NCBI GenBank assembly: GCA_016934935.1
Contig: JAFGRW010000070.1
Span: 1 to 64,000 of the forward strand
DNA: 64,000 bases
Origin: Spirochaetota bacterium
Lineage (GTDB): Bacteria; Spirochaetota; UBA4802; JAFGJZ01
Direction of reading: 5' to 3'
Of the stretch, positions 9,385 through 17,770 are shown piece after piece. Both the position numbers and the translations under genes were made by a program. Positions within the stretch are counted from its first letter, which is position 1; each line of letters opens with the position of its first letter. The notes beneath the pieces were generated by a model that had not been told where the DNA came from, searched no databases, and saw nothing but the letters and a program-made list of their open reading frames with translations.

Positions 9385-9569
9385 TTAATAACCTGTTAAT
9401 CACGCTTATACCGTGCTTTTCTATGAAATCGTTTGCATAAAATAAATATTGACATAATCCGGCAAAATTTAATTCACTAATAACTGTTATATCGCCAAAA
9501 ATGTATTTAACAACAATTTCTTGTAAAACTGTGCGGTTGGCAAGTCAAAATTTTTTTATGGAGCCGTTT

Positions 9570-10418
9570 ATGAGTGAACAGATGATCCAAACTTTTGCTG
9601 CAATAACGGGAATAACGGCCCTTGGTATTATATTCGGAATAATTCTATCAATTGCAAAGAAAAAACTTCATGTCGAAAAAGATCCCCGTATAGAAGCAGT
9701 TAATACAGTATTGCCAGGTGCAAATTGCGGTGCCTGTGGCTTTCCGGGATGTGCCGCGTATGCCGAGAAAGTGGTAAATGAGGGTGTTGATATAGCCTTG
9801 TGCCCAGTCGGTGGTGACGAGTGCGCTGAACAGATTGGCAAGATTATGGGGCTTTCTGCTTCTGATATGGAAAAAAAAATTGCCCGGGTTCATTGTCAGG
9901 GCGGACTATTTCATACAAAAAACAAGTATATATATGAAGGCCCACGGACATGCCATGCCGCCAACCAAATTAGAGGCGGTTTCAGGGTCTGCTCTTACGG
10001 CTGTCTTGGAATGGGAGATTGTGCTGATGTTTGCCTTTTTAACGCCATAACCATGGGTGAAGATCGTCTTCCGTCTGTTGATCCTGACCTTTGTACAGGT
10101 TGCGGTAAATGCGTGGAGGCGTGTCCAAGGGGCATAATTTCGTTGCTGCCGGTTACTCAACAGGTGTATGTAAAATGCCTGAATATGGAAAAAGGGCCGG
10201 TTATGAAACAGGGGTGTTCAGCTGGATGCATCGGGTGCAGGCTTTGCGTTGTAAAAGCGTGTAAAAATGTATTTGCCGATAATCCTGAAATTGAAAGCGC
10301 TATAACTGTTGATAATTTTCTGGCTGTTGTTGATGGATCGATTTGCATAAACTGCGGGGAATGCTCAAATATCTGTCCGCAAAAAGTGATTACTTTTCCG
10401 GTAAAAGAAAATGAATAG
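9570..10418 (+). CDS. rnfB: RnfB-like ferredoxin subunit (orphan)
   Basis: The Rnf complex couples ferredoxin:NAD oxidoreduction to ion pumping, and RnfB is its membrane-anchored iron-sulfur subunit. The product has 282 residues from the ATG at 9570 (GGAG six bases before). One transmembrane helix is at about residues 8-28; the RnfB Fe-S domain has GANCGACGFPGC; then come several 4Fe-4S sets: CSYGC...GDCADVC, CTGCGKCVEACP, CSAGCIGCRLCV and CINCGECSNICP. No rnfA, C, D, E or G lies in the window. An RseC-like gene, a companion in some rnf clusters, lies about 4 kb downstream. The next gene starts inside its stop (ATGAATAG). Confidence 0.9.
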   Translation: MSEQMIQTFAAITGITALGIIFGIILSIAKKKLHVEKDPRIEAVNTVLPGANCGACGFPGCAAYAEKVVNEGVDIALCPVGGDECAEQIGKIMGLSASDMEKKIARVHCQGGLFHTKNKYIYEGPRTCHAANQIRGGFRVCSYGCLGMGDCADVCLFNAITMGEDRLPSVDPDLCTGCGKCVEACPRGIISLLPVTQQVYVKCLNMEKGPVMKQGCSAGCIGCRLCVVKACKNVFADNPEIESAITVDNFLAVVDGSICINCGECSNICPQKVITFPVKENE

Positions 10419-11409
10419 TATCGAAAAAGCCGCAGCTTTTCTGATTTCTATAGGAAGTGAGGCTGCCTCGGAAATATTAAAAAACATGGATGACGATACT
10501 GTTGTTGCAATAACGAAAGAGATGTCCCGTATTGAACAGCTTTCTCCTGAAGAGAAGGAAGAAATTATCGGCGATTTCATGGTGGACTTTAACCGTATTA
10601 AAAACATCAGTTACGGTGGTGAGTCGTTTGTGCGTAAAACTCTGGTCTCATCCATGGGTGAAGAGAAAGCGGAATCCATCTATAATAGAATCAAAACAGT
10701 ATCTCCCGAAGAGGGTTTCAGTTTTTTAAAGAATGTCTCTTCGGATGTTTTACATAACCTTGTTCAAAATGAAAATTCTGGAACAATTGCGCTTGTTTTT
10801 TCAAATATCAGCTCTTCTCAGGCGGGTGCTGTTCTTCAAATGCTTGAACCTGATAAGGCGAAGGAGGTTGCTCTAAGGCTTGCGCGCATGCGTAAGGTTT
10901 CACCTGAAGCTGCCATGCAGGTTGCTTCGGCCTTGAAAAAAAGATATGACGCTTTAACATCGGCCGATGTCCTTCATGATCATCCCGGTGGAGTAGATAA
11001 GCTTGCTGATATTCTAAATCACCTTGATGAGAGAACCGAACAGCAGATTATGTCTCATTTTGAGAAAGAGCAGCCGGATACTGCCAGAAAGATTGCTGAA
11101 AGAATATACTCGTTTGAAAGCGTTCTTGATCTTACTAACTACGAAGTACGTATTTTAATAGATAATCTGGATAGCGATGAACTTCTGTCTATAGCATTAA
11201 AAGGGGCCGGTGATGACATTCGCGTCAAGTTTTTACGGAATGTCTCTAATAACAGGGCTACGGATATCATTACCGAGATGGAGAGAATGGGGCCTGTAAG
11301 AATGTCCGATATTACGAAGGCAAGGCGTGAGGTTGTAGATATTATGAGGGCACTGGATGACGCAGGAACAATAGTTATCAAAAAAAATCGCGAGAAGTAT
11401 ATTGAGTAG
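10411..11409 (+). CDS. fliG: FliG-like flagellar switch protein (divergent paralogue)
   Basis: FliG is the rotor protein that couples the flagellar motor to torque. This 332-residue protein has the usual length and all three domains: N (EKAAAFLISIGSEAASEIL), middle, and a C-terminal torque domain (GPVRMSDITKARREVVDIM). The EHPQ motif that opens the middle domain is replaced by ENSG at residues 121-124, and the torque helix is less charged than usual. Several spirochaetes carry two FliG proteins, one divergent; this isolated gene, away from the other flagellar genes and overlapping rnfB by eight bases, would fit the divergent one. That assignment is inference. Confidence 0.85.
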   Translation: MNSIEKAAAFLISIGSEAASEILKNMDDDTVVAITKEMSRIEQLSPEEKEEIIGDFMVDFNRIKNISYGGESFVRKTLVSSMGEEKAESIYNRIKTVSPEEGFSFLKNVSSDVLHNLVQNENSGTIALVFSNISSSQAGAVLQMLEPDKAKEVALRLARMRKVSPEAAMQVASALKKRYDALTSADVLHDHPGGVDKLADILNHLDERTEQQIMSHFEKEQPDTARKIAERIYSFESVLDLTNYEVRILIDNLDSDELLSIALKGAGDDIRVKFLRNVSNNRATDIITEMERMGPVRMSDITKARREVVDIMRALDDAGTIVIKKNREKYIE

Positions 11410-11835
11410 TCTTCTTTATCATATATATATGGTTTCATTATCTCCTTTAATTACGTAATACCAAAACAAAAACTTCGCTGTATTTCTTTACCAACACGAT
11501 GATTATGCTAATCATAGTTTAATTTTACAAATTTTATTTTTGAATCATTGATAAGATTCTGTTTTTTTAGTATATTAACACTGGTTTGATGATTTTTTTG
11601 ATTAACCATGATTACAGAGTTTATATTATTCGAAAACCGGTCTTTATTTACGTTAAGCGAAATTAGACCTGTTGACCTCTGTTTGGTCAACAGTTTAAGT
11701 ATTGGATAGTTATTAACGATAATTAAAGACAGGGTTTAAACTGATCGCAATTTGATAACTTATGACTGCTCCTTTTTCGGTTTCTTAAGTTAGTGTTGTT
11801 TAAACAAGTCATTCAAATGATTACAGGAAAGAGAG
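11410..11835 (+). other. Intergenic region fliG-fapA
   Basis: 426 AT-rich bases without a credible gene; a 60-codon minus-strand frame at 11508-11690 has no ribosome site and looks random. The one clear structure is the inverted repeat at 11669-11693. AGGAAAGAG just before 11836 is the fapA ribosome site. Confidence 0.6.
11669..11693. promoter_or_regulatory. Perfect 9-bp inverted repeat, possible operator
   Basis: CTGTTGACC, a 7-base spacer TCTGTTT, then GGTCAACAG. No T-run of terminator type follows on either strand. It sits 143 bases before fapA, so a regulator site is more likely than a terminator. No regulator is identified. Confidence 0.4.
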
Positions 11836-13563
11836 ATGAAACTTATTTTACTCTATTTTAATGATCAGGCCGGCAAAATGCTTGTTCAAAAGCAGAACGC
11901 AAAAGGTGAAAAAGTTATCACTGTATCTTCTGCCGTAAATTTCGCCGCGCGTTCAGAAATAATTGCCCGAGTAATAGATGTTAACAATGAATCGGATACA
12001 AAAAAATATCTGGATCAGGGATATACTTATTATAAAACCGTAGGTTTTAAAAAGATTTCGATGGGGCCGGGAGTCTATTTTGAAGAGAAGGATCGCAGTT
12101 ACCGGGCCCAGAACTACGGATTTGTTACACTTAACGGATCAGGGTTGCTTCAGGTTACAGCACCGATCCAGGTCATTAAAGAGAAGACAGCTGCCGTTTA
12201 TTATATAGTTCCTACAATACATAAAAGAATACCATCTGTGGCCGATATCAATGAACAACTGGCTGCCTTGAAAATAGTAACCAATGTTGATTCAAAAAAT
12301 ATTGAACGTGATCTTGCCAGGATTGATGTTAATAATCCGAGGGTCAATCGGATTCTGGTAGCTAAATCAATTGCTCCAGTACATGGCCGCGCAGAATTTT
12401 ATGAACCTCTGATTGACCTTGAAAGAAAAGCCGGTAAAGTTGAAACTGACGGACATATTAATTTTAAAGAAGTCAATTCCATCCATGAAGTTAAAAAAGG
12501 GGATCCTGTATTAAAGCGATTTCCAAAAATTGATGCTCAGGCAGGCTATACAATATTTGGAGAAAAAGCTCCGGCAATAACCGAACCAACGAAAGGATTG
12601 CTATTGGGGGAAAATCTGGTGCCGGGAAGGCAGAATCCTGATATTTTTGAAGCGTCAGTGGACGGATGCATCTTTCTAAACAATCGCAAGCTTTCCGTAA
12701 AAGAGATAGCTATAATTGATGGTGATGTGGATTATGAATCCGGTAACGTCAATTTTCACGGCAGTGTACAGATTAACGGAAATGTTCTGCCCGGCTTTAC
12801 AGTTAAAGCCGGGGGGGATATTATTATTGATGGAAATGTTGATGATGCCGTGATTGATGCCGGAGGCTCAGTCACTATTACCCTTGGAGTAGCCGGCAAA
12901 GGAAGAACCGAAATTATCGCGGGTAAAGATGTAAACGCAAAGTATCTGCTTAACTCCAAAGTAGAAGCCGAGGGCACAGTCGCAATAGATGAGTCGGTAA
13001 TAAACTGTGTTTTGCTTTCAAATGACAAAATTATTGTAACTTCAAAAAACGGTAAAATAATGGGTGGAAAAAGTGTTGCCCGAAACAGAATTGAGGCAAA
13101 TTCGGTAGGTTCAAAAAAAGAGACTGTTTCTGATCTTATGGTTGGGCGTAATCTGAAAGTTGAAAAGATTATCGATGATTTGCGTCATGAATTGACAGAA
13201 GCAAGGGAGTCGGTCTCTGAGCAGATGAATATTCTGAAGAATAGTTTTGGTAATAATTTATTTGAAGATCCGAAGGGGTTTATCTCGGCACTTCCTGATA
13301 TAAAAAAGAAAAATTGTGTTGTGATGTTAAACGAACTGACAATACGCAAAAATAGAGAGAGCGAAATAAAAGAAAAAATTGAAGAGACCGAAAAACTGCT
13401 TGTTTTTGACGAAGAACCTCAAATTCTTGTTTACGGAAATGTGTATCCAGGTACTGTGATTACAGTGCGACGTGAGGTTAAAAAAATAGAAGAGACCATG
13501 ACTAACGCAAGGTTCTATTATGACAAAGAGGACAAGCTGATACGTTTCGCGTCATGTGTTTAA
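11836..13563 (+). CDS. fapA: FapA/DUF342 family protein
   Basis: The protein has 575 residues. The central region is the FapA (DUF342) domain: a beta-helix-like series of Gly-rich turns from about residue 295 (SGNVNFHGSVQINGNVLPGF ... GGDIIIDGNVDDA). The lead-in with KGDPVLKRFPKIDAQAGYT and GLLLGENLVPG is typical. The C-terminal part is a coiled coil followed by a short beta end (YGNVYPGTVI). FapA-type proteins are linked to flagellar assembly or cell-pole organisation in several phyla, but the mechanism is not settled. The ATG follows AGGAAAGAG. It is followed by tatA after 76 bases. Confidence 0.85.
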   Translation: MKLILLYFNDQAGKMLVQKQNAKGEKVITVSSAVNFAARSEIIARVIDVNNESDTKKYLDQGYTYYKTVGFKKISMGPGVYFEEKDRSYRAQNYGFVTLNGSGLLQVTAPIQVIKEKTAAVYYIVPTIHKRIPSVADINEQLAALKIVTNVDSKNIERDLARIDVNNPRVNRILVAKSIAPVHGRAEFYEPLIDLERKAGKVETDGHINFKEVNSIHEVKKGDPVLKRFPKIDAQAGYTIFGEKAPAITEPTKGLLLGENLVPGRQNPDIFEASVDGCIFLNNRKLSVKEIAIIDGDVDYESGNVNFHGSVQINGNVLPGFTVKAGGDIIIDGNVDDAVIDAGGSVTITLGVAGKGRTEIIAGKDVNAKYLLNSKVEAEGTVAIDESVINCVLLSNDKIIVTSKNGKIMGGKSVARNRIEANSVGSKKETVSDLMVGRNLKVEKIIDDLRHELTEARESVSEQMNILKNSFGNNLFEDPKGFISALPDIKKKNCVVMLNELTIRKNRESEIKEKIEETEKLLVFDEEPQILVYGNVYPGTVITVRREVKKIEETMTNARFYYDKEDKLIRFASCV

Positions 13564-13639
13564 CTGAGCATTTTTCCATTCAAAGAATCTTGACCACAAT
13601 TAGAATTATTTTCAGTATTAAAATAATCTGGAGGTTATT

Positions 13640-13810
13640 ATGAGTATGCCGGGAATGGGCGAACTAGTTATCATATTTTTCATAATTCTTGTTCTTTTTG
13701 GCGCAGGGAAAATCCCGCGAATCGCCAAGGATATTGGTTCAGGTATTAAAATGTTTAAAAAAAGCATCAATGATGACTCTGATGATTCTGATAATAAAAC
13801 GGATAAATAG
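13640..13810 (+). CDS. tatA: Twin-arginine translocase subunit TatA/E
   Basis: A 56-codon gene starting ATG AGT ATG CCG after the ribosome site GGAGG (spacing 5). The translation begins MSMPGMGELVIIFFIILVL and continues FGAGKIPRIAKDIG, then an amphipathic helix and an Asp-rich tail. This is the TatA layout: one short transmembrane helix, the FG hinge, the K-(I/L)-P motif and an amphipathic helix. TatA oligomers form the pore for folded proteins carrying twin-Arg signals. No tatB or tatC is in the window, so the partners must be elsewhere. Confidence 0.92.
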   Translation: MSMPGMGELVIIFFIILVLFGAGKIPRIAKDIGSGIKMFKKSINDDSDDSDNKTDK

Positions 13811-13818
13811 GTTATTTG

Positions 13819-14676
13819 ATGATATTACTTTCCGGTGAAAACAGAACCGTAGCACATTACCTGTTGCCAAGGTTACGGGATATTCACCAGGTTTGCTCTT
13901 TCGGTCCGGATAAGGGAGACATTAATAATGACTCCTTTTTAAATAATATTTTTCGCGATATAGCTCCTACTGTTTTTGTTAATCTTGAGCAGGTAGATGA
14001 CAGTGACGACGCGGAGGTTTATCGGGAATGGGCTTACAATAGTAATAGTTTTGCGCCACGTAAAATTGCCGGGATCTGCTCAAAACATGATATTTTTCTT
14101 GTTCATATCTCGACAACTGACGTGTATCCCTCTGATGATAAAAAAGTATTCGATGAAAACGACACAACGGATACCGTTTCGGTTTTTTCTGACAGTAAGC
14201 TTCTTGGTGAAAAATATATTCGCGAATCCGGTTGCCGATATGCGATTCTTCGATTACCACGTGTTTACGGTATAAATGATAATTTTTTAGAACCATTTTT
14301 TAAGTCTGCTTTTGAAAACAGAACAATAAGAATTATTAAAGATCAGAAATTAATGCCTATTTACGCTGGTGATGTGGCATCAGCAATTTTGAGTATAATT
14401 GATGAGCAGATCGAAGGTATTTATAATTTCGCGGGATCTGACCAGGTGACAATGTATCAGTTTCTGTTCCGTGCGTTTGACATCTATAATGAAGTAAAAA
14501 AAACCAATATCTCCCCTGATGTTCAGGAAGTTCCATATGAAGATTATCTGTCGCATGCTGATCAGCTTTTAGCTAATCTTGTGAATTCTGCTCTTTTTGT
14601 AGAAAAAACCGGAATTAACACTGTATCTTACGAAGATGGGCTGAAGATGTTCGCGAAGGATTTACATTATGAATGA
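13819..14676 (+). CDS. RmlD-like SDR-fold protein with degenerate catalytic motifs
   Basis: The protein has 285 residues from the ATG at 13819; an in-frame TTG lies just before. It follows the extended SDR/RmlD pattern (dTDP-4-dehydrorhamnose reductase): nucleotide-binding start MILLSGENRTVAHYL, STTDVYPSD, SDSKLLGEKYI, RLPRVYG and a substrate-domain end. Two key features are altered. The Gly-rich GxxGxxG loop keeps only its first Gly, and the catalytic Tyr of YxxxK is Phe123 (FSDSK127). The reductase reaction is therefore doubtful. RmlD-like regulators without catalysis are known (MAT2B in animals). tatA is 8 bases upstream and the RseC-like gene overlaps its end. Confidence 0.7.
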   Translation: MILLSGENRTVAHYLLPRLRDIHQVCSFGPDKGDINNDSFLNNIFRDIAPTVFVNLEQVDDSDDAEVYREWAYNSNSFAPRKIAGICSKHDIFLVHISTTDVYPSDDKKVFDENDTTDTVSVFSDSKLLGEKYIRESGCRYAILRLPRVYGINDNFLEPFFKSAFENRTIRIIKDQKLMPIYAGDVASAILSIIDEQIEGIYNFAGSDQVTMYQFLFRAFDIYNEVKKTNISPDVQEVPYEDYLSHADQLLANLVNSALFVEKTGINTVSYEDGLKMFAKDLHYE

Positions 14677-15091
14677 GTGCGAGACCGGTACGGTTGTTCA
14701 AGTGCGAGGTGATGAATATCTTATAGAGCCGGATTTACAGGAAGGGTGTGTGTCGTGCCGGCATCGTAGAAGCTGTCATGGATCATCTGGTGATCAGAAA
14801 AGATGTTTAATTTGCAGTTCTTCAATAGAATTAAGTGTTGGAGACAGGGTCGCTTTTAATCTGGTTTTTCCTCTGATTTATGCTTCAGTTTTGCTTTACC
14901 TTATACCGGCATTATTAATTATTTTAGGTGCTGTTGTGGGTAGTCGACATATTTCAATTTCTTCCGATAATGACATTAATACCCTCATGGGAATTTTGGC
15001 GGCACTCCCTGTGTCAGCAGTACTGGTTTTTCTTCTAAGAAGGGGTAAACCTGTAGCGCATGTTGTAAGGCGCGAGCCTGATAATCTTTAA
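14669..15091 (+). CDS. rseC: RseC/SoxR-reducing-system family membrane protein
   Basis: The protein has 140 residues. An N-terminal cytoplasmic part with a Cys cluster (GCVSCRHRRSC, then CLIC) is followed by two transmembrane helices (about residues 68-90 and 103-122) and a basic tail. This matches RseC/MucC, a small two-helix protein found with sigma-E regulators or with rsx/rnf electron-transfer complexes that reduce SoxR. The orphan rnfB about 4 kb upstream makes a redox role more likely than stress-sigma control, but that is inference. It overlaps the preceding gene by eight bases (ATGAATGA). Confidence 0.8.
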   Translation: MNECETGTVVQVRGDEYLIEPDLQEGCVSCRHRRSCHGSSGDQKRCLICSSSIELSVGDRVAFNLVFPLIYASVLLYLIPALLIILGAVVGSRHISISSDNDINTLMGILAALPVSAVLVFLLRRGKPVAHVVRREPDNL

Positions 15092-15395
15092 TAATTCCAG
15101 TTTCAATAATATAGCTTATCTTTCAATATATGATTTGCTCCTCATCACGTAAAGACCGGCCTATGAATATCCGATAATTAAAAAACAGATTAAAATATCA
15201 CTGTTTCCAGCTTTATTAAAGGAATTTTTCGCAAGTTCCTTGCTAATATTTAATTACTAGAAGTTAACAAATATCTGTTTTGCCGATAATAAACAGCTGC
15301 AAAGGTGAGAAATATGTAGTATTGTTTAAAATAGATGATGATAGTTGCTGTATAAATAAATTTATTGTAATACTAAACCAGGGAAGGTAGTTATT
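15092..15395 (+). other. Intergenic region with a 24-bp dispersed repeat
   Basis: 304 AT-rich bases. They contain the 24-base sequence at 15217-15240 that recurs exactly at 34928-34951. AGGGAAGG at the end is a candidate ribosome site for the small frame at 15396. Nothing else was seen. Confidence 0.6.
15217..15240 (+). repeat. Dispersed 24-bp repeat, copy 1
   Basis: Starts TAAAGGAATTTTTCGCAAGT and ends TCCT. The identical 24 bases occur at 34928-34951, same strand, in another gene-free stretch. It contains GGAA...TTCC ends that could pair as a small hairpin. Two exact copies of 24 bases in 64 kb are unlikely by chance. It may be the trace of a small mobile or repeat element. Confidence 0.7.
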
Positions 15396-15533
15396 GTGGC
15401 TCGGATTATTGATTTTATCGCGTTTAAACTTGAAAAAGAACTCAAGGACGAGGGATTTGAAGTTAAAATGGATCATGACAAAAGAATAAAACTTCTTCTA
15501 AAATTTACCGGATTAAAACGGAAGATCCGGTAA
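15396..15533 (+). CDS. Possible small protein, 45 residues
   Basis: A GTG-started frame of 45 codons plus stop, eight bases after AGGGAAGG. The product begins MARIIDFIAFKLEKELKDEG and is rich in Lys, predicted helical and basic at the end (KRKIR). No family was recognised. The good ribosome site and balanced composition favour a real gene; the GTG start, short length and isolation argue for caution. Confidence 0.4.
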   Translation: MARIIDFIAFKLEKELKDEGFEVKMDHDKRIKLLLKFTGLKRKIR

Positions 15534-15549
15534 GGCAGATAAATATAAC

Positions 15550-15581
15550 TTGACATAAATTTGTTTTTTTAGTCTTATAAT
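15550..15581 (+). promoter_or_regulatory. Candidate promoter of the greA operon
   Basis: TTGACA at 15550-15555 and TATAAT at 15576-15581, both perfect sigma-70 hexamers. The 20-base spacer is longer than the normal 16-18, so this is a candidate only. greA starts about 140 bases downstream and heads a run of five tightly spaced genes. Confidence 0.35.
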
Positions 15582-15722
15582 AAAAATATTAACGCTCTTC
15601 CACAAATATTTCCGGCAAGAAAATCATATAAAATCACCTGTTTGATATAAATTAGGTAGTTTTACCGGTTTTTTTTTGTCCAAAAAACAGTGGATGGCTT
15701 GTAAAATAAGATGAGAGGCGCT

Positions 15723-16211
15723 ATGAGCAACGATATCGAAAAAAGAAAGCAGGAATTACGTGATGAGCTTGACGCATTGAAGCATGAGTTCAAAGTGGAG
15801 TTGCCACTTCGTATTGCGGAAGCTAGAGAACATGGTGATCTTAAAGAGAATGCTGATTATCATGCCGCGCGAGAAAGACAGGGCTTTGTACAGGCGAAAA
15901 TAGCGCAGCTCTCTGATCAGCTTGCCAAGATTGCAAGTGTAAATGTTTCAGAAATTATGGACGGAGTTGTAGGTTTCGGTTCAGAGGTAACTCTTGCGGA
16001 TCAGGACTCGTCCATGACTCTCACGTTTACGCTTGTTACTGAGGCAGAAAGCAACCCTTCGGAGAACAAGATAGCTTTCAGTACTCCTTATGGAAAAGCA
16101 CTTGCCGGAAAAAAGGCTGGTGATATTGTGGAAGTAACAATACCTGTAGGTGTGAAAAAATTTAAAATAATGAAACTTAAAACCATTCATGGTTCTGAGT
16201 ACAGTGCATAG
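15723..16211 (+). CDS. greA: Transcription elongation factor GreA
   Basis: Binds the secondary channel of RNA polymerase and stimulates cleavage of backtracked RNA. The product has 162 residues from the ATG at 15723, four bases after GAGAGG; an ATG at 15711 is possible but lacks a ribosome site. The N-terminal coiled coil carries the acidic tip HGDLKENADYHAAR, and the C-terminal FKBP-like domain ends with FSTPYGKALAGKKAGD. This is normal GreA length. It starts a run of five closely spaced genes reaching 20814. Confidence 0.96.
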   Translation: MSNDIEKRKQELRDELDALKHEFKVELPLRIAEAREHGDLKENADYHAARERQGFVQAKIAQLSDQLAKIASVNVSEIMDGVVGFGSEVTLADQDSSMTLTFTLVTEAESNPSENKIAFSTPYGKALAGKKAGDIVEVTIPVGVKKFKIMKLKTIHGSEYSA

Positions 16212-16225
16212 GGGGATAGTTTTTT

Positions 16226-17446
16226 ATGGCATCAATCAAAGCTTTCAGAGGATTACGTCCGCGCGCAGATATAGCATCAAAGTTGAGTGAATTACCGTAT
16301 GATGTCTGTAACAGCGAAGAAGCGCGTGAAATTTCTGCCGGAAATGAATATAATTTTTATCATATAACCAAGCCGGAGATTGATTTGCCAAAGGATACAG
16401 ATCCTTACAGCTCTGAAGTTTATTCAAAGGCAGCAGAAAATTTTAAAGCCTTTGTTGAAAAAGGCTATCTGGTTGAAGATGAAAAAGAACTTCTTTATCT
16501 GTATACTCTCACAATGAACGGCCGGACTCAGACAGGGCTTGTTACAGTAGTGTCGGTTGATGATTACGATAAGGGAGTCATTAAAAAACATGAATTAACC
16601 CGTCAGGCAAAGGAAGATGACCGTATACGTCATATCGATTCGGTCAACGCTCAAACAGGGCCGGTTTTTTTGCTTTATAAGCAAAAAAAAGAGATTCGTG
16701 AGTTGTTTGAAGATGTGTTGAAAAATGAACCACTTTACGAATTTACATCAAATGACGGGGTTTACCACGCATTGCGAGCAATTAGAGCGGATGATCAGAT
16801 CGCGTCATTAGTTGAATATTTTGATTGTCTAGATCTTTATATCGCCGACGGTCATCACCGTGCTGCTTCCGCTGCACGGGTTGGTCGTGAGAGAGCCGCA
16901 AAGGGAATTAAAGACGGGTCAGACTATTTCCTGTCCGTGGTTTTCCCCGATGAGCAACTTTATATAATGCCGTATAACAGGGTTGTAAATGATCTGAACG
17001 CTCATTCAAAAGATGAATTTTTTGAACTACTTTCAAAAAAATATAAAATAGAAGCAACAAAAAACAAAACTCCCCTTGCTTCGTCCTCTGTTGCGATGTA
17101 TATTGATTCTGAATGGTATATGCTGACACCGCTTTTTGAAATATCGTCTGATCCGGTAGAGTCTCTGGATGTTCAGATTCTGCAAAAACAGGTTCTTTCA
17201 CCTATTCTTGGTATTGATGATCCGAGAGTTTCCGAAAGAATTGATTTTGTTGGGGGAATACGAGGAACAGATGAGCTTGAGAGGCTTGTTGATTCGGGTA
17301 ATTTTGCTGTGGCTTTTTCGATGTATCCAACGACCATTGATCAGCTGATATCAGTATCAGACAGTGGATTGGTTATGCCGCCAAAATCTACCTGGTTTGA
17401 ACCAAAACTACGCAGCGGTATGGTTATACACGCTTTTAAAAAGTGA
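16226..17446 (+). CDS. DUF1015 family protein
   Basis: The protein has 406 residues. It matches the DUF1015/COG4198 pattern along its length: AFRGLRPR and LPYDVCNSEEAR near the start, KKHELTRQAKEDDR, TGPVFLLY, and IADGHHRAASA in the middle, where His and Asp look like possible ligands. The family is widespread and its biochemical role is not established. There is no signal peptide, so it is cytosolic. It lies 14 bases after greA and 6 bases before the coiled-coil gene, so it is probably co-transcribed with both. Confidence 0.85.
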   Translation: MASIKAFRGLRPRADIASKLSELPYDVCNSEEAREISAGNEYNFYHITKPEIDLPKDTDPYSSEVYSKAAENFKAFVEKGYLVEDEKELLYLYTLTMNGRTQTGLVTVVSVDDYDKGVIKKHELTRQAKEDDRIRHIDSVNAQTGPVFLLYKQKKEIRELFEDVLKNEPLYEFTSNDGVYHALRAIRADDQIASLVEYFDCLDLYIADGHHRAASAARVGRERAAKGIKDGSDYFLSVVFPDEQLYIMPYNRVVNDLNAHSKDEFFELLSKKYKIEATKNKTPLASSSVAMYIDSEWYMLTPLFEISSDPVESLDVQILQKQVLSPILGIDDPRVSERIDFVGGIRGTDELERLVDSGNFAVAFSMYPTTIDQLISVSDSGLVMPPKSTWFEPKLRSGMVIHAFKK

Positions 17447-17452
17447 GGAAAC

Positions 17453-17752
17453 ATGGAACAGGGAGAACTTAATAACCGTTTACGGAAACTTGAGGATGAA
17501 AATCGTCAACTTCTTGAGGTAATTGAAAGTTACAAGCAGGTGCTGCGACTTAATGAAAAGGAACTTGCTACACAGATGGCCATTGTTTCAATGTATGAAA
17601 GTGCCATTGAGTACTCCCGGGTTGAAATGATCGATTTTAAAGAGACTATTTCTGCAAATGAGCGAGTTGCTCAACTTTGTGACGAAGAAAAAAAACAGGT
17701 TCTTGCCAAAATCAGGGAACTTACCGATAATAAGTTTAAGATTAAAACCTGA
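17453..17752 (+). CDS. Small coiled-coil protein, unknown function
   Basis: The protein has 99 residues. Nearly the whole length is predicted helical coiled coil (LNNRLRKLEDENRQLLEVIE ... EKKQVLAKIRELT). No signal peptide, no cysteine pair, no known domain. The ATG overlaps no neighbour but its ribosome site (GAGGAAAC) covers the DUF1015 stop. Position between DUF1015 and the TPR/Mrr-like gene suggests it works with the membrane protein encoded next. Confidence 0.75.
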   Translation: MEQGELNNRLRKLEDENRQLLEVIESYKQVLRLNEKELATQMAIVSMYESAIEYSRVEMIDFKETISANERVAQLCDEEKKQVLAKIRELTDNKFKIKT

Positions 17753-17770
17753 TAAGGAACTGAGTTTTCA

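Noticed and set aside
11508-11690. 60-codon minus-strand frame in the fliG-fapA intergenic region
   Set aside because: No ribosome site, random-looking Asn/Lys-rich product, and the inverted repeat overlaps its start.
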